This document shows positions 23,272 to 34,034 of a stretch of DNA of 64,000 bases, in pieces. Position numbers and translations under genes: made by a program. Under the pieces are notes generated by a model. That model had not been told where the DNA came from. It searched no databases and worked only from the letters and a program-made list of their open reading frames with translations. The first letter of the stretch is position 1; every line of letters starts with the position of its first letter. The stretch is from Panaeolus papilionaceus (lineage: Eukaryota; Basidiomycota; Agaricomycetes; Agaricales). Location of the stretch: NCBI GenBank assembly GCA_015501605.1, contig JADNRZ010000023.1, forward strand, positions 372,001-436,000. The letters run 5' to 3'.

Positions 23272-26200
23272 ATGATGAACTCAAAGACTGGATCGCCATT
23301 TATAACGGCCGTGGATGTTGTTCCTCCTTCACCTCCCAGGGATAACTTTCTAGAGTTGGACCATCAATCCCCCTACGATTTCGATCCAACCTCTCCTCCT
23401 CTTGAAGGCTTCCCACACACTCCTCCTTATAACGCCTCTTATAACGGTTCATATCATAACTCACCTTACTCTGTTCATTCAGAATTATCTTTTACAGGAG
23501 AAGAATTCTTTGATATTCTGGATAACATGCCTTCAATCGCACCCTACGAACCAGGAGATTATGATGGTCCAGAGCAGTCAAATGCTTTGCAGATGTATCA
23601 AGACTATACAGATCCAACAACAGATTTCATGAGTCCCCCATTTTCTTCTGGTTTAAACGATCAGCATAGGGCACAGGGTTCGCCTTTTGACCATAGCTCT
23701 CCTGCTAGCAGCAATGGTGCCGGTGGTGATAACGACGGTCAACAGGGAGACAACCGTTCACGCGCTTCTTCTGTAGCTTCAAATCGCGCCCCTTCTGCTA
23801 CCCCGTCTCCACAACCTGCTTTCCAACATTCACCGAGAATGGACATGGCTGCATCCTTTAACAACATTTCTATTCATACTCCTAATTGGGGAACTCAACC
23901 CTTGCCTACCCATTCCCCCAATCTTCACTCCCATTCACCCCTGCCTCAGAGCAAGCCTCAATCTCCACCGAGATTGCGCATTGCTGATAACATCCTTGAT
24001 TCTCAAAACCAGCTCGGTGTACCCACTATCAACGCTCCAGACGGTACAGACGATGATATGATGGGCGGTGGTCCAGGTGGGCCATCACTTCACATTGTCC
24101 CTGCCACTCCCGTTAGTGGAGGCGCCGCAGGGCGTGCCAACGTGCCCTTTCAACAGACGCTCACTACTTTAACTCAAGGTCAGTTTTAATATCTAATATG
24201 TTATCAACAATCATCTGACCAATCTTATCCTATATTATCTTTCATATACTGCCTGTACTTCACCATGCTGTACACCCTCTACTGCGTTTCCCCTGTCTAA
24301 TCTTTCTATTTGCCTTATGATTGGGATCATCTTTTCATTCGGTACATCCGGTCCTCTTTCGTTATGCCTGCTGTCATTGGTCCATCAACCATGCTTGATT
24401 ACATTTCCTGCTCCGTCTCTTCCTCCGATTCCGAATGTTCCGTTCTCGTCGCTTTCTCCACACCCTTTCCACCTCTTATTCTCCTCCGCACACCGACAAC
24501 ATCGTTGAACTTTTGGCACGCCTCGATCATGCGGTTTTAATCCGACTCTTACTTTCGGTCCCCTTTAACTATTTCGGGATACTCGTATTTCCATACTCTT
24601 TTGGTTCCTTCCCTTTGTCAACCTGTTGCATTCCTCTTTGGGTTCCCGTTATCGCTCCTATCCACACTCCCGTCTTTCCCCCAACTGTCTTTTTATCCAT
24701 CTAATCTTGCCCTCTACCCTGGTGACTCTTTATCTGTCATCGGTCTGTCATAATGCCACTGGTCATGTTTGGGCGCCTTTCCCAACTCGGCGTTTGTGAT
24801 GCCGCGGTTCCCCATCATCATGCTTCACAGGTGCCGAAGTGGGATCTGGCCATCTCCCGTCATCCAACTCGGATTCTGGCATCCACGACAGTCAGCAACA
24901 GCAGAACCAACAACCTCGCTCTCGTGAGCATTCCCCCTTCAGGTTTCCAACCCAAAATCACCCATCATCCACCAACGCTGGTAATCGTGCGGGTAATGAT
25001 ACATTCGTGTTCTCCGACTCGACTTCCCAGCAAGGTCAACAAAATCAAGGTCAGCAGCGAACCCGAACGGTGTCTGATTCTTGGAATCAGGCGCCTGGCT
25101 TTATGATGGACGGAGTCCAGAATATGGGCACTAGTTCTAGTGGAATCGACGGTACTGGTTTGGGACTCTTTGAGTACCAGAGTCAGCATGGCCAGCAACA
25201 GCAAGGACAGGCTCAACAGCAGCATCGCGCCCAAATGCAGACATTCACCTTTGGCGGCAACCCGTCCAACAATAACCTCCACAACCCTCCTAACACCACC
25301 ACGGCAACTCACCATAATCAGCTCCTTTTGCCCGTCCCCGAACCCATCCGCCGATCCGTATCTGATACCTCCGGAAGCAGAACCGCGTATCACCGCCAGT
25401 CAAGATCTGAAGATAGCCGACTTGCGACGCCGTTCTTGCAACAGCAACAACAAGGACAGAATCAGCATTTGGGCCATACGGCCAGTAACTCGACAGGAGG
25501 GTTTAGTTTCCCTGGCACAGAGTTCCTCGCTGCGCCTCAACAGCAACAACAACAGTCTTCGCAGTTCTTGCACCCACATCATCTTCCTACGCCTGGGTCC
25601 AGCCCATCTGTTGGCGCTGCATTAAATATGGGAGGTGGGATGAGGTCGGTGTCGCCCGGACCTGGGCATTATCGTCGTGCGTCGTCTGGATCGAGATCGG
25701 AGAGAGGTGCCGGCAGGTGGGTGGAGAATACGGGTGATATCCCCCTGTTGCTTGCTGCACCGAGACGCGTCAGCCCGTACCCATCTCCCAATGCTAGTCC
25801 GCGCCTTCGACTTCAGGATCTGGACGAGCCTGATCCAGCTCTCGGAGGTGTCGGATTAGGTCTGGGCATCAACAACGCGAACATGAACATGGGTATGGGG
25901 TTAGGCATGCAACAGGGTGGTCAGGGCGTGAATCAGCAATTTGGAGGTGTGGGCAACTTGGGAGTGGGTGTGGGGATAAGCCAGGGAGGGATGATGGGGA
26001 TTGAGGGGATTGGGGAGACGCCGAATAGTGCTGGGTTTGAAGAGCAGATTACGCTGACGGGACATAGTCGTCAGGCGTATGGGAGCTTGTCGGCTGCTGC
26101 GGTGGCTGCGCATACGGCGCAGGGAGGAGGGGTCGGCCAGGGAGGGGATAATGGTGGTGGGTCGAGACATGCAGAGAGTGTGGCGTCTGGTGCGAATTCG

Positions 26201-26710
26201 TTGAATGGGGCGGGCGTGGCTAAGCAGAATGTGACGACGGGACGCACGGCCAATGCATCGTTGCGCAGACGTAAACAAGACGCGACGTTTGTGTGTACTG
26301 TGCCTGGGTGCGGGTCGACGTTCACGAGAGGGTTTAATCTCAAGGGACATCTGCGATCTCATTATGAGCAGAAACCGTACAAGTGCCATTGGCCGGGGTG
26401 CGGGAAGGGATTCGCGAGGCAGCATGATTGTAAGCGGCACGAGCAGCTGCATAGTAATTTTAGGCCGTTTGAGTGCGAGGGGTGTAGGAAGCAGTTTGCG
26501 AGGATGGATGCGCTGAATCGGCATTTGAGGAGCGAGGCGGGTGGGGAGTGTGCGAAGATTGTGGAGGGGCTGAAGGGGAGTGGGATGGGGCTCGATGGCG
26601 TTCAACCACTGCTGCAGCAGCAGCCGGAGGAGGGAAAGAAGTTTGGGGCGCGGCGGAGGAATACGGGGGGTGCTGCGCAGATGGACGATGAGTGGAGTGT
26701 GGCGCTATAG
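23272..26710 (+). CDS. Crz1-like C2H2 zinc-finger transcription factor, 928 aa
   Basis: Two exons (ATG 23272-24178, 24831-26710) join in frame across a 652-nt intron. The first ~780 residues are low-complexity Ser/Pro/Gln/Gly-rich, with SP-rich patches (PPSPPRDNF, DPTSPPLEGF) and poly-Gln, typical of activation or regulatory regions. Three fingers sit near the C-terminus (~789-880): CTVPGCGSTFTRGFNLKGHL, CHWPGCGKGFARQHDCKRHE, and CEGCRKQFARMDALNRHLRS ending in GGEC. The FxRxxNLKxHLRxH / FARQHDxKRHE / FARxDALxRH order is that of Crz1-type calcineurin-responsive factors and of agaric C2H2 regulators of fruiting. PFITAV near the N-terminus loosely resembles a calcineurin docking site. Class is firm; pathway is inferred. 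Confidence 0.85.
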
Positions 26711-27744
26711 TTGGGATTCCATTATTTTCTTTGATTTTTCTCTGGTTTTTTCTTCCTTTTTTTTTAATGCTGGACATGTCTAAGCCTATATCCCATTCGA
26801 TTCCTTCGACACGACTGCTTACTTCATTTGGGATTTGTGCTATTTTTGGTGTTGGTCCTTCTATATTAGGTGCTTGGTCATTCTCTTCGTTGCACATATA
26901 CGCTTTCGTTGCTTTTCTTTTCTTTCGTCCTTGTTTTTCTTTTTCTCTTTCTGCAGTCTGTCACTATGCTTTGAGTACTGCTCTTCCTCTTTCTTTCTCG
27001 TTCTCCATGGACTCATAATGCTCTGGTCGCATCCCCTCCTCTTCTGTTCCTTCTATGGTTCCAAGACACCCTCATCTATCTATGTATGTTTTCGATTCCC
27101 AATGCCTACGTATGACTCGCATGACTTTTTCCCTCTCCTCTACCCTTTCTCCTTCTCTCTCTCTCTAGTTCATTCTCATATCGCTATCTATTATATATCT
27201 GTCGAGTACAGCGGCCCTGCTCTCCTATCCCCTATCTCCCACTTTGTTACCTACTTGAATGTTTTGATATCAGACCAACTAAATATTGTATTTTTTCAAC
27301 TTTTATACCCCGAGTTTGAGGTTTGAGTTTTGTGATGTTTTGTTCTGTTCTGTTCAATTGCTACTGGGTTTAGGGTTCTTAATGGATATGGATAATAAAC
27401 AACAATTGTATTTATGAACCGGTTTAATACATGGTGAACTTGTGCTACATGGAACATATGTAAGTAAGAAGTAATTGTGAATGGGTCGTGAAACATGACA
27501 TGTTATCGTGATGAGTCGTTGTGTAAAACAGGGAAGAATTACATACTAAGGAAAGCAAGATGAAGCGAAAGCACTGCGACAAGAACCCCTAATATGTAGC
27601 TGCAAAGTGAAATAAAGGAAGGGGAAAAGTTGAAATGACGAGGTGATATGATGCCAATGAGGGATATGCTACACGACTTAGATAACAATGAAAGGAAGAA
27701 AGGAAAAAAAGAAAGAAATTCAACGATGCCAAGCCCTCAAATCC
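26711..27744. other. Pyrimidine-rich 3' flank of the C2H2 factor
   Basis: Strongly T/C-rich on the + strand from 26720 to about 27300, consistent with a 3' UTR and terminator region between two convergent genes. ORFs here are made of Phe, Ser and Leu runs caused by the base skew and are not credible genes. No repeat unit is apparent. Confidence 0.4.
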
Positions 27745-28926
27745 TCAGAACCTATTCGTATTGTCCCCGAACGCAGACCGAACGGAACGAGAATCATAGA
27801 TCATCCGAGGCTCAGATGAGGTTAAACCGCTGTTCTGATTTATCCGAGTCGCGTTATAGCTACAACTGTCATTCGGATTGACGCGACTCGGATGATGAGG
27901 ATGCGGATGCGTTGGGTGATTATAACGCAGCTGATAAGGCAGGATCGGGTTCTGATTCTGATTCTGGTGATAGGATTGGTGGTGTGGGGGCTGATTCAGA
28001 TGATAGGGGTGGTAATGAGAACTTGAATGAGAGTGCTGGTTATGGTGCTGATACTGACGCTGGTGCTGGTGGTGATGATACTGCTGATGCTGTTGCTGTT
28101 GATGCAACTGCACAACAGCATTACGTCTCGGCCTCTGCAACCTCGGCCTCACAGGCGCCCCAAACTTCCCAGGCACGATCTGCCCCGGCGTAAGATCATA
28201 CAAACACCTCATCCGTACCCGTCCAACTTCAACATCACATTTCCTATACATCCGCCTCCAAATAGCCATTAACCTCTCCTCAAGCTCGCCAAACGTGCTT
28301 ATTCCGCCGTACTTTTGCAGCTCCCACCCGTTCAAGACGTCGATGGGTTTGGGGACTTCCCCTGCGGCGCTGGCGAACGTATAGAACGCATACGGCGAGC
28401 AAAGGTATTCGAGGACGGTGAATACCCAGGTGGTGTTGGACCATAGACTAGAATGTTGGAATACGCCCCGGCCGTTGAACACCCGGAGGAGGTACTTGTG
28501 TAAGACCTGTCGGGGCGTGTCTCGTTCCTGCACTCCGATGATCGGGAACACGCCAACAAGGACGCGAGGCGCGCGGAGGGTGTAGGTGTCATGTAAGAGC
28601 GTCGACAATTCGTGCTGCATAACAAATTCAAGCTCACTTGAACTTGAACTCGAATTCGAATGCCGACCCTCCTTGGAGCCCCCGATGAAAGAGGGCGTGT
28701 AGATACTCGCGAATCGGGAGGGCGAGGGCGAGGTGAAGCCGTCGTAGGGCGATACGATGATGGCAAGGTCGGGGGTTGAACAGGTGGGGGTTGAGGCGAG
28801 GGTGGGCACAATTACGCCGATCCCGATTTTGTAGAATGTGCGCCGGGGCGTGGTGGTGGGGACCTGGAGTTGGGCAACTTGAAAGCGCGGAGGAGGAAGA
28901 ATCCAGGGGGTAGTGTTGTTTTCCAT
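27745..28926 (-). CDS. His/Gln-rich protein of unknown function, 393 aa, single exon
   Basis: An uninterrupted frame runs from ATG 28926 (MENNTTPWILPPPRF) to a stop at 27745. The first ~260 residues look globular (YKIGIGVIVPTLASTP, RAPRVLVGVFPIIGVQERD, WVFTVLEYLCSPYAFYTFAS, FGELEERLMAIWRRMYRKCD). The last ~130 are His, Gln, Asn, Tyr and Pro-rich low complexity (QQQQHQQYHHHQHQ). I do not recognise a domain. Absence of introns contrasts with its neighbours. It is convergent with the C2H2 factor. The globular part and frame length argue for a real gene. Confidence 0.6.
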   Translation of the reverse strand: MENNTTPWILPPPRFQVAQLQVPTTTPRRTFYKIGIGVIVPTLASTPTCSTPDLAIIVSPYDGFTSPSPSRFASIYTPSFIGGSKEGRHSNSSSSSSELEFVMQHELSTLLHDTYTLRAPRVLVGVFPIIGVQERDTPRQVLHKYLLRVFNGRGVFQHSSLWSNTTWVFTVLEYLCSPYAFYTFASAAGEVPKPIDVLNGWELQKYGGISTFGELEERLMAIWRRMYRKCDVEVGRVRMRCLYDLTPGQIVPGKFGAPVRPRLQRPRRNAVVQLHQQQQHQQYHHHQHQRQYQHHNQHSHSSSHYHPYHLNQPPHHQSYHQNQNQNPILPYQLRYNHPTHPHPHHPSRVNPNDSCSYNATRINQNSGLTSSEPRMIYDSRSVRSAFGDNTNRF

Positions 28927-29879
28927 GATGAAGGGCAATAAATAACTATTAGGGAGTGTTAAATGACTAGAATAGAATGCGATTTAGATTAAAGGAACCT
29001 TGATGAGTGAATGAAAGGGAGCTTACACCTATAAACAAATCTACATGCGTATGGGTCTCACGAATCCTACCTTGGCTTGGGGTGGTTCGCGGGTGACAGT
29101 TGACCATACCACAATAACGCGACGCGTCTCTTATAAAGCACTCACAGATCCAGAGGCCATTGTTGTAACTCTTTTCTTGACGCGAGTCATGTACTTCACA
29201 TTGCATTGATCGAGGAAGGAGAATGGAAATACTAACAATGAGTTGTGAAGGTAAAATACAATGTCCATATCAACACATCGACCAAGGAAGAATGGTTGTC
29301 GTGTTCGGTGATTCATTGATCAGTCATATAAAGAAGAAGCCATTAGATACCGACAAAGGTTTCCAGCGCCAATTGATCACCACGAGGCGGCGCGTGGTCC
29401 TGGTCATTAAGTACCGTGTTTGGAACTCCGACACGCGACTCGATGTCCGATCGCGAGCCCCTATCTTTATGGAACCGAAGTGTGGGAGTTAGCTATCAAC
29501 TGGCCGTTTTCGAACTGCGATTGATTCTTGACCTGCGAACTATTGCACACCAAGTACCATGTATTAACTCTTACTGGGCGGATATCGAATATCATGACGC
29601 TCTTACATTGCCGCAAACTACCCCTTGATATAGACGCCGTCCTGCGCAATTCGGTGAGAACATTCGGTGATTACTCGTCCCATTTTGAATTCTTACAATT
29701 CACAAAAACGTTGTTTAAGTTCAGCTGAAGTTAGATCGTCGAGTTTGGCCCTAAAACGCAAGATATACATACCCCGCTGTGCTCAGCTCAATTCGGTCAA
29801 CATAACTGACGAGGTGGGGTACAAGTTCAGATCCGATATTTCACCGCAGGCTGCTGCCCTGGATGAGAATTACTGGGAC
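28927..29879. other. Intergenic upstream of the alcohol-oxidase locus
   Basis: No supported gene. Scattered short ORFs on both strands lack domain cues. Its right end may include further, unalignable remains of the decayed alcohol oxidase that becomes recognisable at about 29880. Confidence 0.35.
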
Positions 29880-30790
29880 TTTCATCAAATTATCATAACA
29901 GGCGGCAGGTCGTGGATATCATTCAACGTTTTATTGTTTCGACCGTGCGTAGCCTAACCATCGGAGAAACGGCCCTCAGGGATTATACCGAGTATTTGCG
30001 TCCGAATACTAGGACTGAAGACGATCGGAGATGGGTTCGAGTTTTGAATTTCGAAAAGGTACGAGGGAAAATGATTTCATGGTTGGGGTCTGATGTCTTT
30101 GTGCCATTATTGAGAAGAGCTGAAACATACGCCATGAAGATATACGAATGGGAGGCGTGGTCTTAGATCCATCAGGTTTCCTTCGCACTAGACAGAGACT
30201 TTCCTTGAGATGGAAATGGTTCCTCGACGCCGCAAGAAGCTAGGAAACTTCAAAAAAACGTGGGTTCTCGGAGCTCTTCAGAGAAGTTTAGTGTTAACTA
30301 CTAAAAGCCTCGTCTACCTAGAACAGGGTTAAGGGCTAGATTGTCGGTGGTCTAATTGGCACGCGTTCTGGGGTGCCTTATCACGGCCTTTACTCCGATT
30401 ACAATGATTTCCATATGCAATAATCCGAACAGCGCAAACCCGACTATCCTTATTGGATATCGATATAATATCGTGATGCGGACTCATTTATGTATTCTCG
30501 AGTGAACGGTTAATTCTATTTAATTGTAATTTATTGGTCATTTATATCCGCTTTTCATTTCTGTGATCACCGAATAGCAACGAGCGTGCAGTTGGGATCA
30601 AATATGAATCGCTCGAAGGGTCAACATCAACCTTGTCTTGTCACAACGCGGCACCAGTAGCGCTGTTCTGCGTTCGCCGGTTTCTCAAGAGATCGAGCGG
30701 AAAGTGTTACAGTAACACGGCAGAGATACGAAAGGTGATTGAAATTTCTGGATTTGGCGAAAAACTATATGGTTAGGATGTGCGACGAGA
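29880..30790 (+). pseudogene. Decayed alcohol-oxidase relic (sixth copy of the array)
   Basis: Fragments align in order with the intact genes downstream. A stretch resembling the DIIFAGG start lies near 29890. A degraded TYTRASASDYDDW-like segment lies at 29975-30020. At 30075-30130 GSDVFVPLLRRAETY matches GSDSLVPLLQMAETY. Near 30330-30400 there is a match to the ARYVD..TRSDVPHHYIY exon. At 30578-30615 ERAVGIKYESLEG matches GRAVGIKYQSLDS. At 30753-30775 the LAKNYMV codons match GENYMG. Stops and indels interrupt every part, and no splice chain survives. It shows the array once extended at least one unit further left. Confidence 0.75.
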
Positions 30791-31147
30791 GGAGTTTTGT
30801 CTTCGCTGATTGTTGACCCACGCTGGTCAGTTGAGCAGCTGAGAAATCAATATGTGATATACATTGTTTATGATACATCAGTGGGTGCGGAATCGAGGGA
30901 AAAAATCGTTATGAGACTCGGGCTTGATGGTATGCTACCATATTTTTTATGTTTTAGATGCCTAAAAGATTGTATGACATCGAATATTTTGTTCGAGATG
31001 TGACATGATGTGTAGGTTTAGGAGCATTTTAAGCAGGGGGGGAACGGCCAAACATCGTTCGAGTACAAAACTGGTCTGATATAATCCGAATTTCCCACTG
31101 TTTTGGATCCACCACAAAACAAACATATTCTGCAGCTGAACAGTTGA

Positions 31148-31820
31148 TCAGGAAGGCAAGCTGGTGTAAATGGTGGCGACAGGCATCAAGCTTCCCGTGT
31201 AAAGTCTCGTAGCTACGACCTCTGTCGGTGGCTCGGTTGGTGATGCTACAGCCTGTCGAGGCCTGACGATCGTTTCCTGACACACCCCATACTTGGCCCC
31301 TTGATTGATGCTGCAGTATCGATCATAACCGTATTCGTACAAGGTGACTGGGGCTCCAGTGGGTGGTGTGATAAGTGGACCTTCGACGGGGGGTATGTGG
31401 GCTAATTCGATATAAGATCCTTGTGTGATGGTATCTGCGAATCGTAGCAGTCAATTATAGCCCGTCGACGTTCACATGCGCCATGAATTGTAAGGTCGAT
31501 CGAATGAAAACATAGCACTCACATGTCCTTGTGGTAGGTTGGTTAAGAGTGACTGTGGTGCTCGGAAGATGTGCGATTATCTTGTATGCTATCTCCTTGA
31601 CCTCCCATGGTACCATGCCACTGCTTCCAGCGTTGAGTGCTGTGTATACTGTCGTCCCTGGTTTCTCGATTGAAAAAGTAGGGGTAGGGGTAGAGTGAGT
31701 GGTTTGGGGTATATCAATAGTTGAGGGTGTATTGATACGATAGAATGTCAAAGCGATTGCGTTCGCGGATGTGAATAGAGGAGGGAGGACCAGGAAAGTT
31801 AATGTGGACGAGAACAACAT
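31148..31820 (-). CDS. Small secreted-type protein, copy A (194 aa)
   Basis: Two exons (31820-31523 and 31434-31148) give 194 aa. The N-terminus MLFSSTLTFLVLPPLFTSANA is a typical signal peptide. The mature part is Thr/Pro-rich (TPTPTFSIEKPGTTVYTALN, PWEVKEIAYKIIAHLPSTTV), with only two cysteines (YDRYCSI...YGVCQET), and ends TIYTSLPS. No known domain. It is a tandem paralogue of copy B at 32315-32972: the first exon is exactly 298 nt in both, split in the same phase. Both lie antisense between the relic and the first intact alcohol oxidase. Extracellular or cell-wall location is inferred. Confidence 0.75.
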
Positions 31821-31989
31821 TTCTGAGCAGAAGATGACTATCGAGAATACGACTGAATTGCTTGTATGTTTTAAATACGAAGGATAAGCATCTGTCGGTT
31901 ATAAATCGGAAGGAAGGGGTACGGTTTAGAGCACCTGAGGTTGTGGAATTGAGTAATTGAGTGTGTTGGTACTCGTCTCTGTCACTGAA

Positions 31990-32151
31990 TCAATGCGAAG
32001 GTGCCAGCGGTTGATCCGATATGTAGACTGGACAGGCGCTTGGTTTTAGGCTGCATGTTACCTTGATTTGTGGAGTGTCATCTGTCGTTGGTTGCTGCAG
32101 AGGGGTGAAGACCGCTAGAAAGAAGGACAGGAGGAAATGCGACCTGAACAT
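31990..32151 (-). CDS. Possible third signal-peptide ORF (53 aa or exon 1 of a longer gene)
   Basis: ATG 32151 opens MFRSHFLLSFFLAVFTPLQQ, a signal-peptide-like start, and runs 53 codons to a stop at 31990. A GTAACATG donor follows IK, so it may be the first exon of a decayed or unmodelled relative of its two neighbours. There is no sequence match to their mature parts. Weak call. Confidence 0.3.
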   Translation of the reverse strand: MFRSHFLLSFFLAVFTPLQQPTTDDTPQIKVTCSLKPSACPVYISDQPLAPSH

Positions 32152-32314
32152 CAGAGCAGCTCCTGAGTGAAGAAGGCCATTGACAATTGCAAGAGGATGA
32201 CATCATCCACCCGATCAATTGATGATTTACATAATTATCTTTCATCAGAAACCTCTGTGAAAATCGTTCATTCGAAACTAGCAGTTACACAATGTCTGTA
32301 AACATCTGGCCAAA

Positions 32315-32972
32315 TCAACCTGAAGGTAGGCTTGTATAGACTGTGGCTGCCGCTGTAATGATTCCAGTGTAATGTCTAGTGCCAACTGCCTCTACTGGGG
32401 GTTCCGTTGGGGCTGGCATTCCTACTCGAGGCTTCACGATGGTCTCTTCGCACCCTGACAATTCTATACTTGGGTTCATGCTACAGTATCTTTGGAACCC
32501 GTATTCGTAAAGAGTGAGCACAGGTCCAGCCGTAGGGGTGATAAGGGGGCCTGCCACAGGAGGAATGTTGGCCATCTCGGCGTATTTTGCTTGCATAATC
32601 GTATCTGTTGGACACTATCAGACCTCATCTGCGCCCGTGGGCGTCGCCCAGAGGTCGAATAAATCGCCACTTACAAACTCGAGTCGTGGGCCCATTTAAA
32701 GTCACTGTTGTACTTGGCAGATGTGCAATCACCTTCGTCGCTATTTCTTGGACCTCCCAAGGAACGAAACTATTGCTCGTGGTGGCCTGATGAACGGCTG
32801 TGTACAGTGTGGTTCCCATTTTTTCTATGGAAAACGTCTGGGGAGGGGTAGAAGGGATGGTCCTTGGAATATTTACTAGCGGTGCGTTGATCATGCGATA
32901 GAAAACAAGGGCAATTACGTTAACCCAAGTTGAGTGGGCCAACAAGAACAACAAGCTCGAAGATAATCTCAT
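32315..32972 (-). CDS. Small secreted-type protein, copy B (195 aa)
   Basis: Two exons (32972-32675 and 32604-32315) give 195 aa. A hydrophobic start (MRLSSSLLFLLAHSTWVNVIA) serves as a signal peptide. It shares with copy A the blocks FSIEKxGTTxYTA, PWEVxEIAxKxIAHLPSTTV, IPPVxGPLITPxxG, LYEYGxxRYCS and ATxYTSLPS, and the two cysteines. Intron position and phase are conserved. The frame is intact, so both copies appear functional. Role is unknown; no enzymatic motif is seen. Confidence 0.75.
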
Positions 32973-33993
32973 TCCAACGACGAACAGGATGATATGATCA
33001 ATGGGTGTTGGATATGTCTGTTATATATCTACTGGGTAAAGCTCGGAAACATTACCGTGAGTCTAACTGGACATGGGGTATAGATGCTAGTCAACTGTCA
33101 ATGTTGTCATATTCAATTATGCAAAGGAATGGGGCATCGATCCGGTATATTTACTGAGCTGTTAAATGAACTGTTCGAATACCTCTGTGGTGGTATTTAT
33201 GTAGACTTTTGGTCCTTAAAGCTCTAGACAGATGAATATTCAATGAAGAACCCTCATCTAGGAGTAAAACCCCTAATCACAACACTTTCGTCGGCACCAG
33301 GAGAATGCCGAACCGAGTCGCGTGTGAACATATCCCAAAAAGTCAATTTTAGGTTCCAGCTCGTTTCTCTCTTTGCCTTGCTTTCTTGTACATGTGCGAA
33401 TTCTAACTCAGTCGTATCCATCCAGAGGCATTGTACCGTCTTTACCGGGTTGTACTCAACTCTCTGATAATATTTGACTTGTTAATACACATCTTATCTC
33501 CTACGCGGAGAAACGATGCCACCCCTGTGATGCCGCATGTTGTTTAAGTGACCACCCTCCAGACTCACTAATCCACACGTCAACGGTGAAAAGTTTCAAG
33601 CTTGGGGTTAACCATGACAAGGGACGCTATTCCTTGTACAGGATAGGACACTCATATCATTTCATAAATCAGGTATGAGGCATATAAATCACTTTAAATC
33701 TTCCCGCTCAGCTTTGGTTTAGTGTGTGTCTGGTGGGGATTTCGGCCTCGTTATCGCGTCTTGCTTCCATCTGGTCATCGTTCAACTCACCTGAAAGAGT
33801 TAAAATGGGAATGCACCACCTTAATCAGCCTATGATTACACAGGAGAGGCTTCTGAATTCCATCTGTGCTATCTTTGTACTTTGTGGTGCTTCTCTCGTG
33901 TCACCAGTTAATATGGTCATGGGTTGACGCTTCGAGGGTTCGGCAAAGCCGCCCATTTTTAGCCTTCTTGAAATCACACCATATGAAGGCACA
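32973..33993. other. Intergenic between divergent secreted-protein and alcohol-oxidase genes
   Basis: This ~1-kb head-to-head spacer should contain promoters for copy B (leftward) and alcohol oxidase 1 (rightward). A CATATAAAT motif at 33681 and the TATAAA at 33994 are the visible core-promoter-like elements. No supported gene. Confidence 0.4.
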
Positions 33994-33999
33994 TATAAA
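33994..33999 (+). promoter_or_regulatory. TATA box of alcohol oxidase copy 1
   Basis: TATAAA lies 41 bp before ATG 34035. Copies 2-5 have equivalent motifs at similar distances. Confidence 0.5.
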
Positions 34000-34034
34000 C
34001 CTCACAACAGGGGCAAGTGCGACCCACAGATCCC

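Noticed and set aside
24310..24704. ORFs of 76-89 aa inside the long C2H2-factor intron
   Set aside because: They are Ser/Phe/Leu-rich products of pyrimidine bias, with no matching splice sites in the correct phase.
25901..26605. 234-aa antisense ORF across the zinc-finger exon
   Set aside because: It is a mirror frame of a GC-skewed real exon carrying the C2H2 fingers.
26692..27326. Long Phe/Ser/Leu ORFs after the C2H2 factor
   Set aside because: They come from the T/C-rich 3' flank and lack start context or homology; membrane-protein-like appearance is a composition artefact.
27912..28272. Gly/Asp-rich and Leu-rich ORFs antisense to the His/Gln-rich tail
   Set aside because: They are shadows of a simple CAN/CAR-repeat coding sequence.
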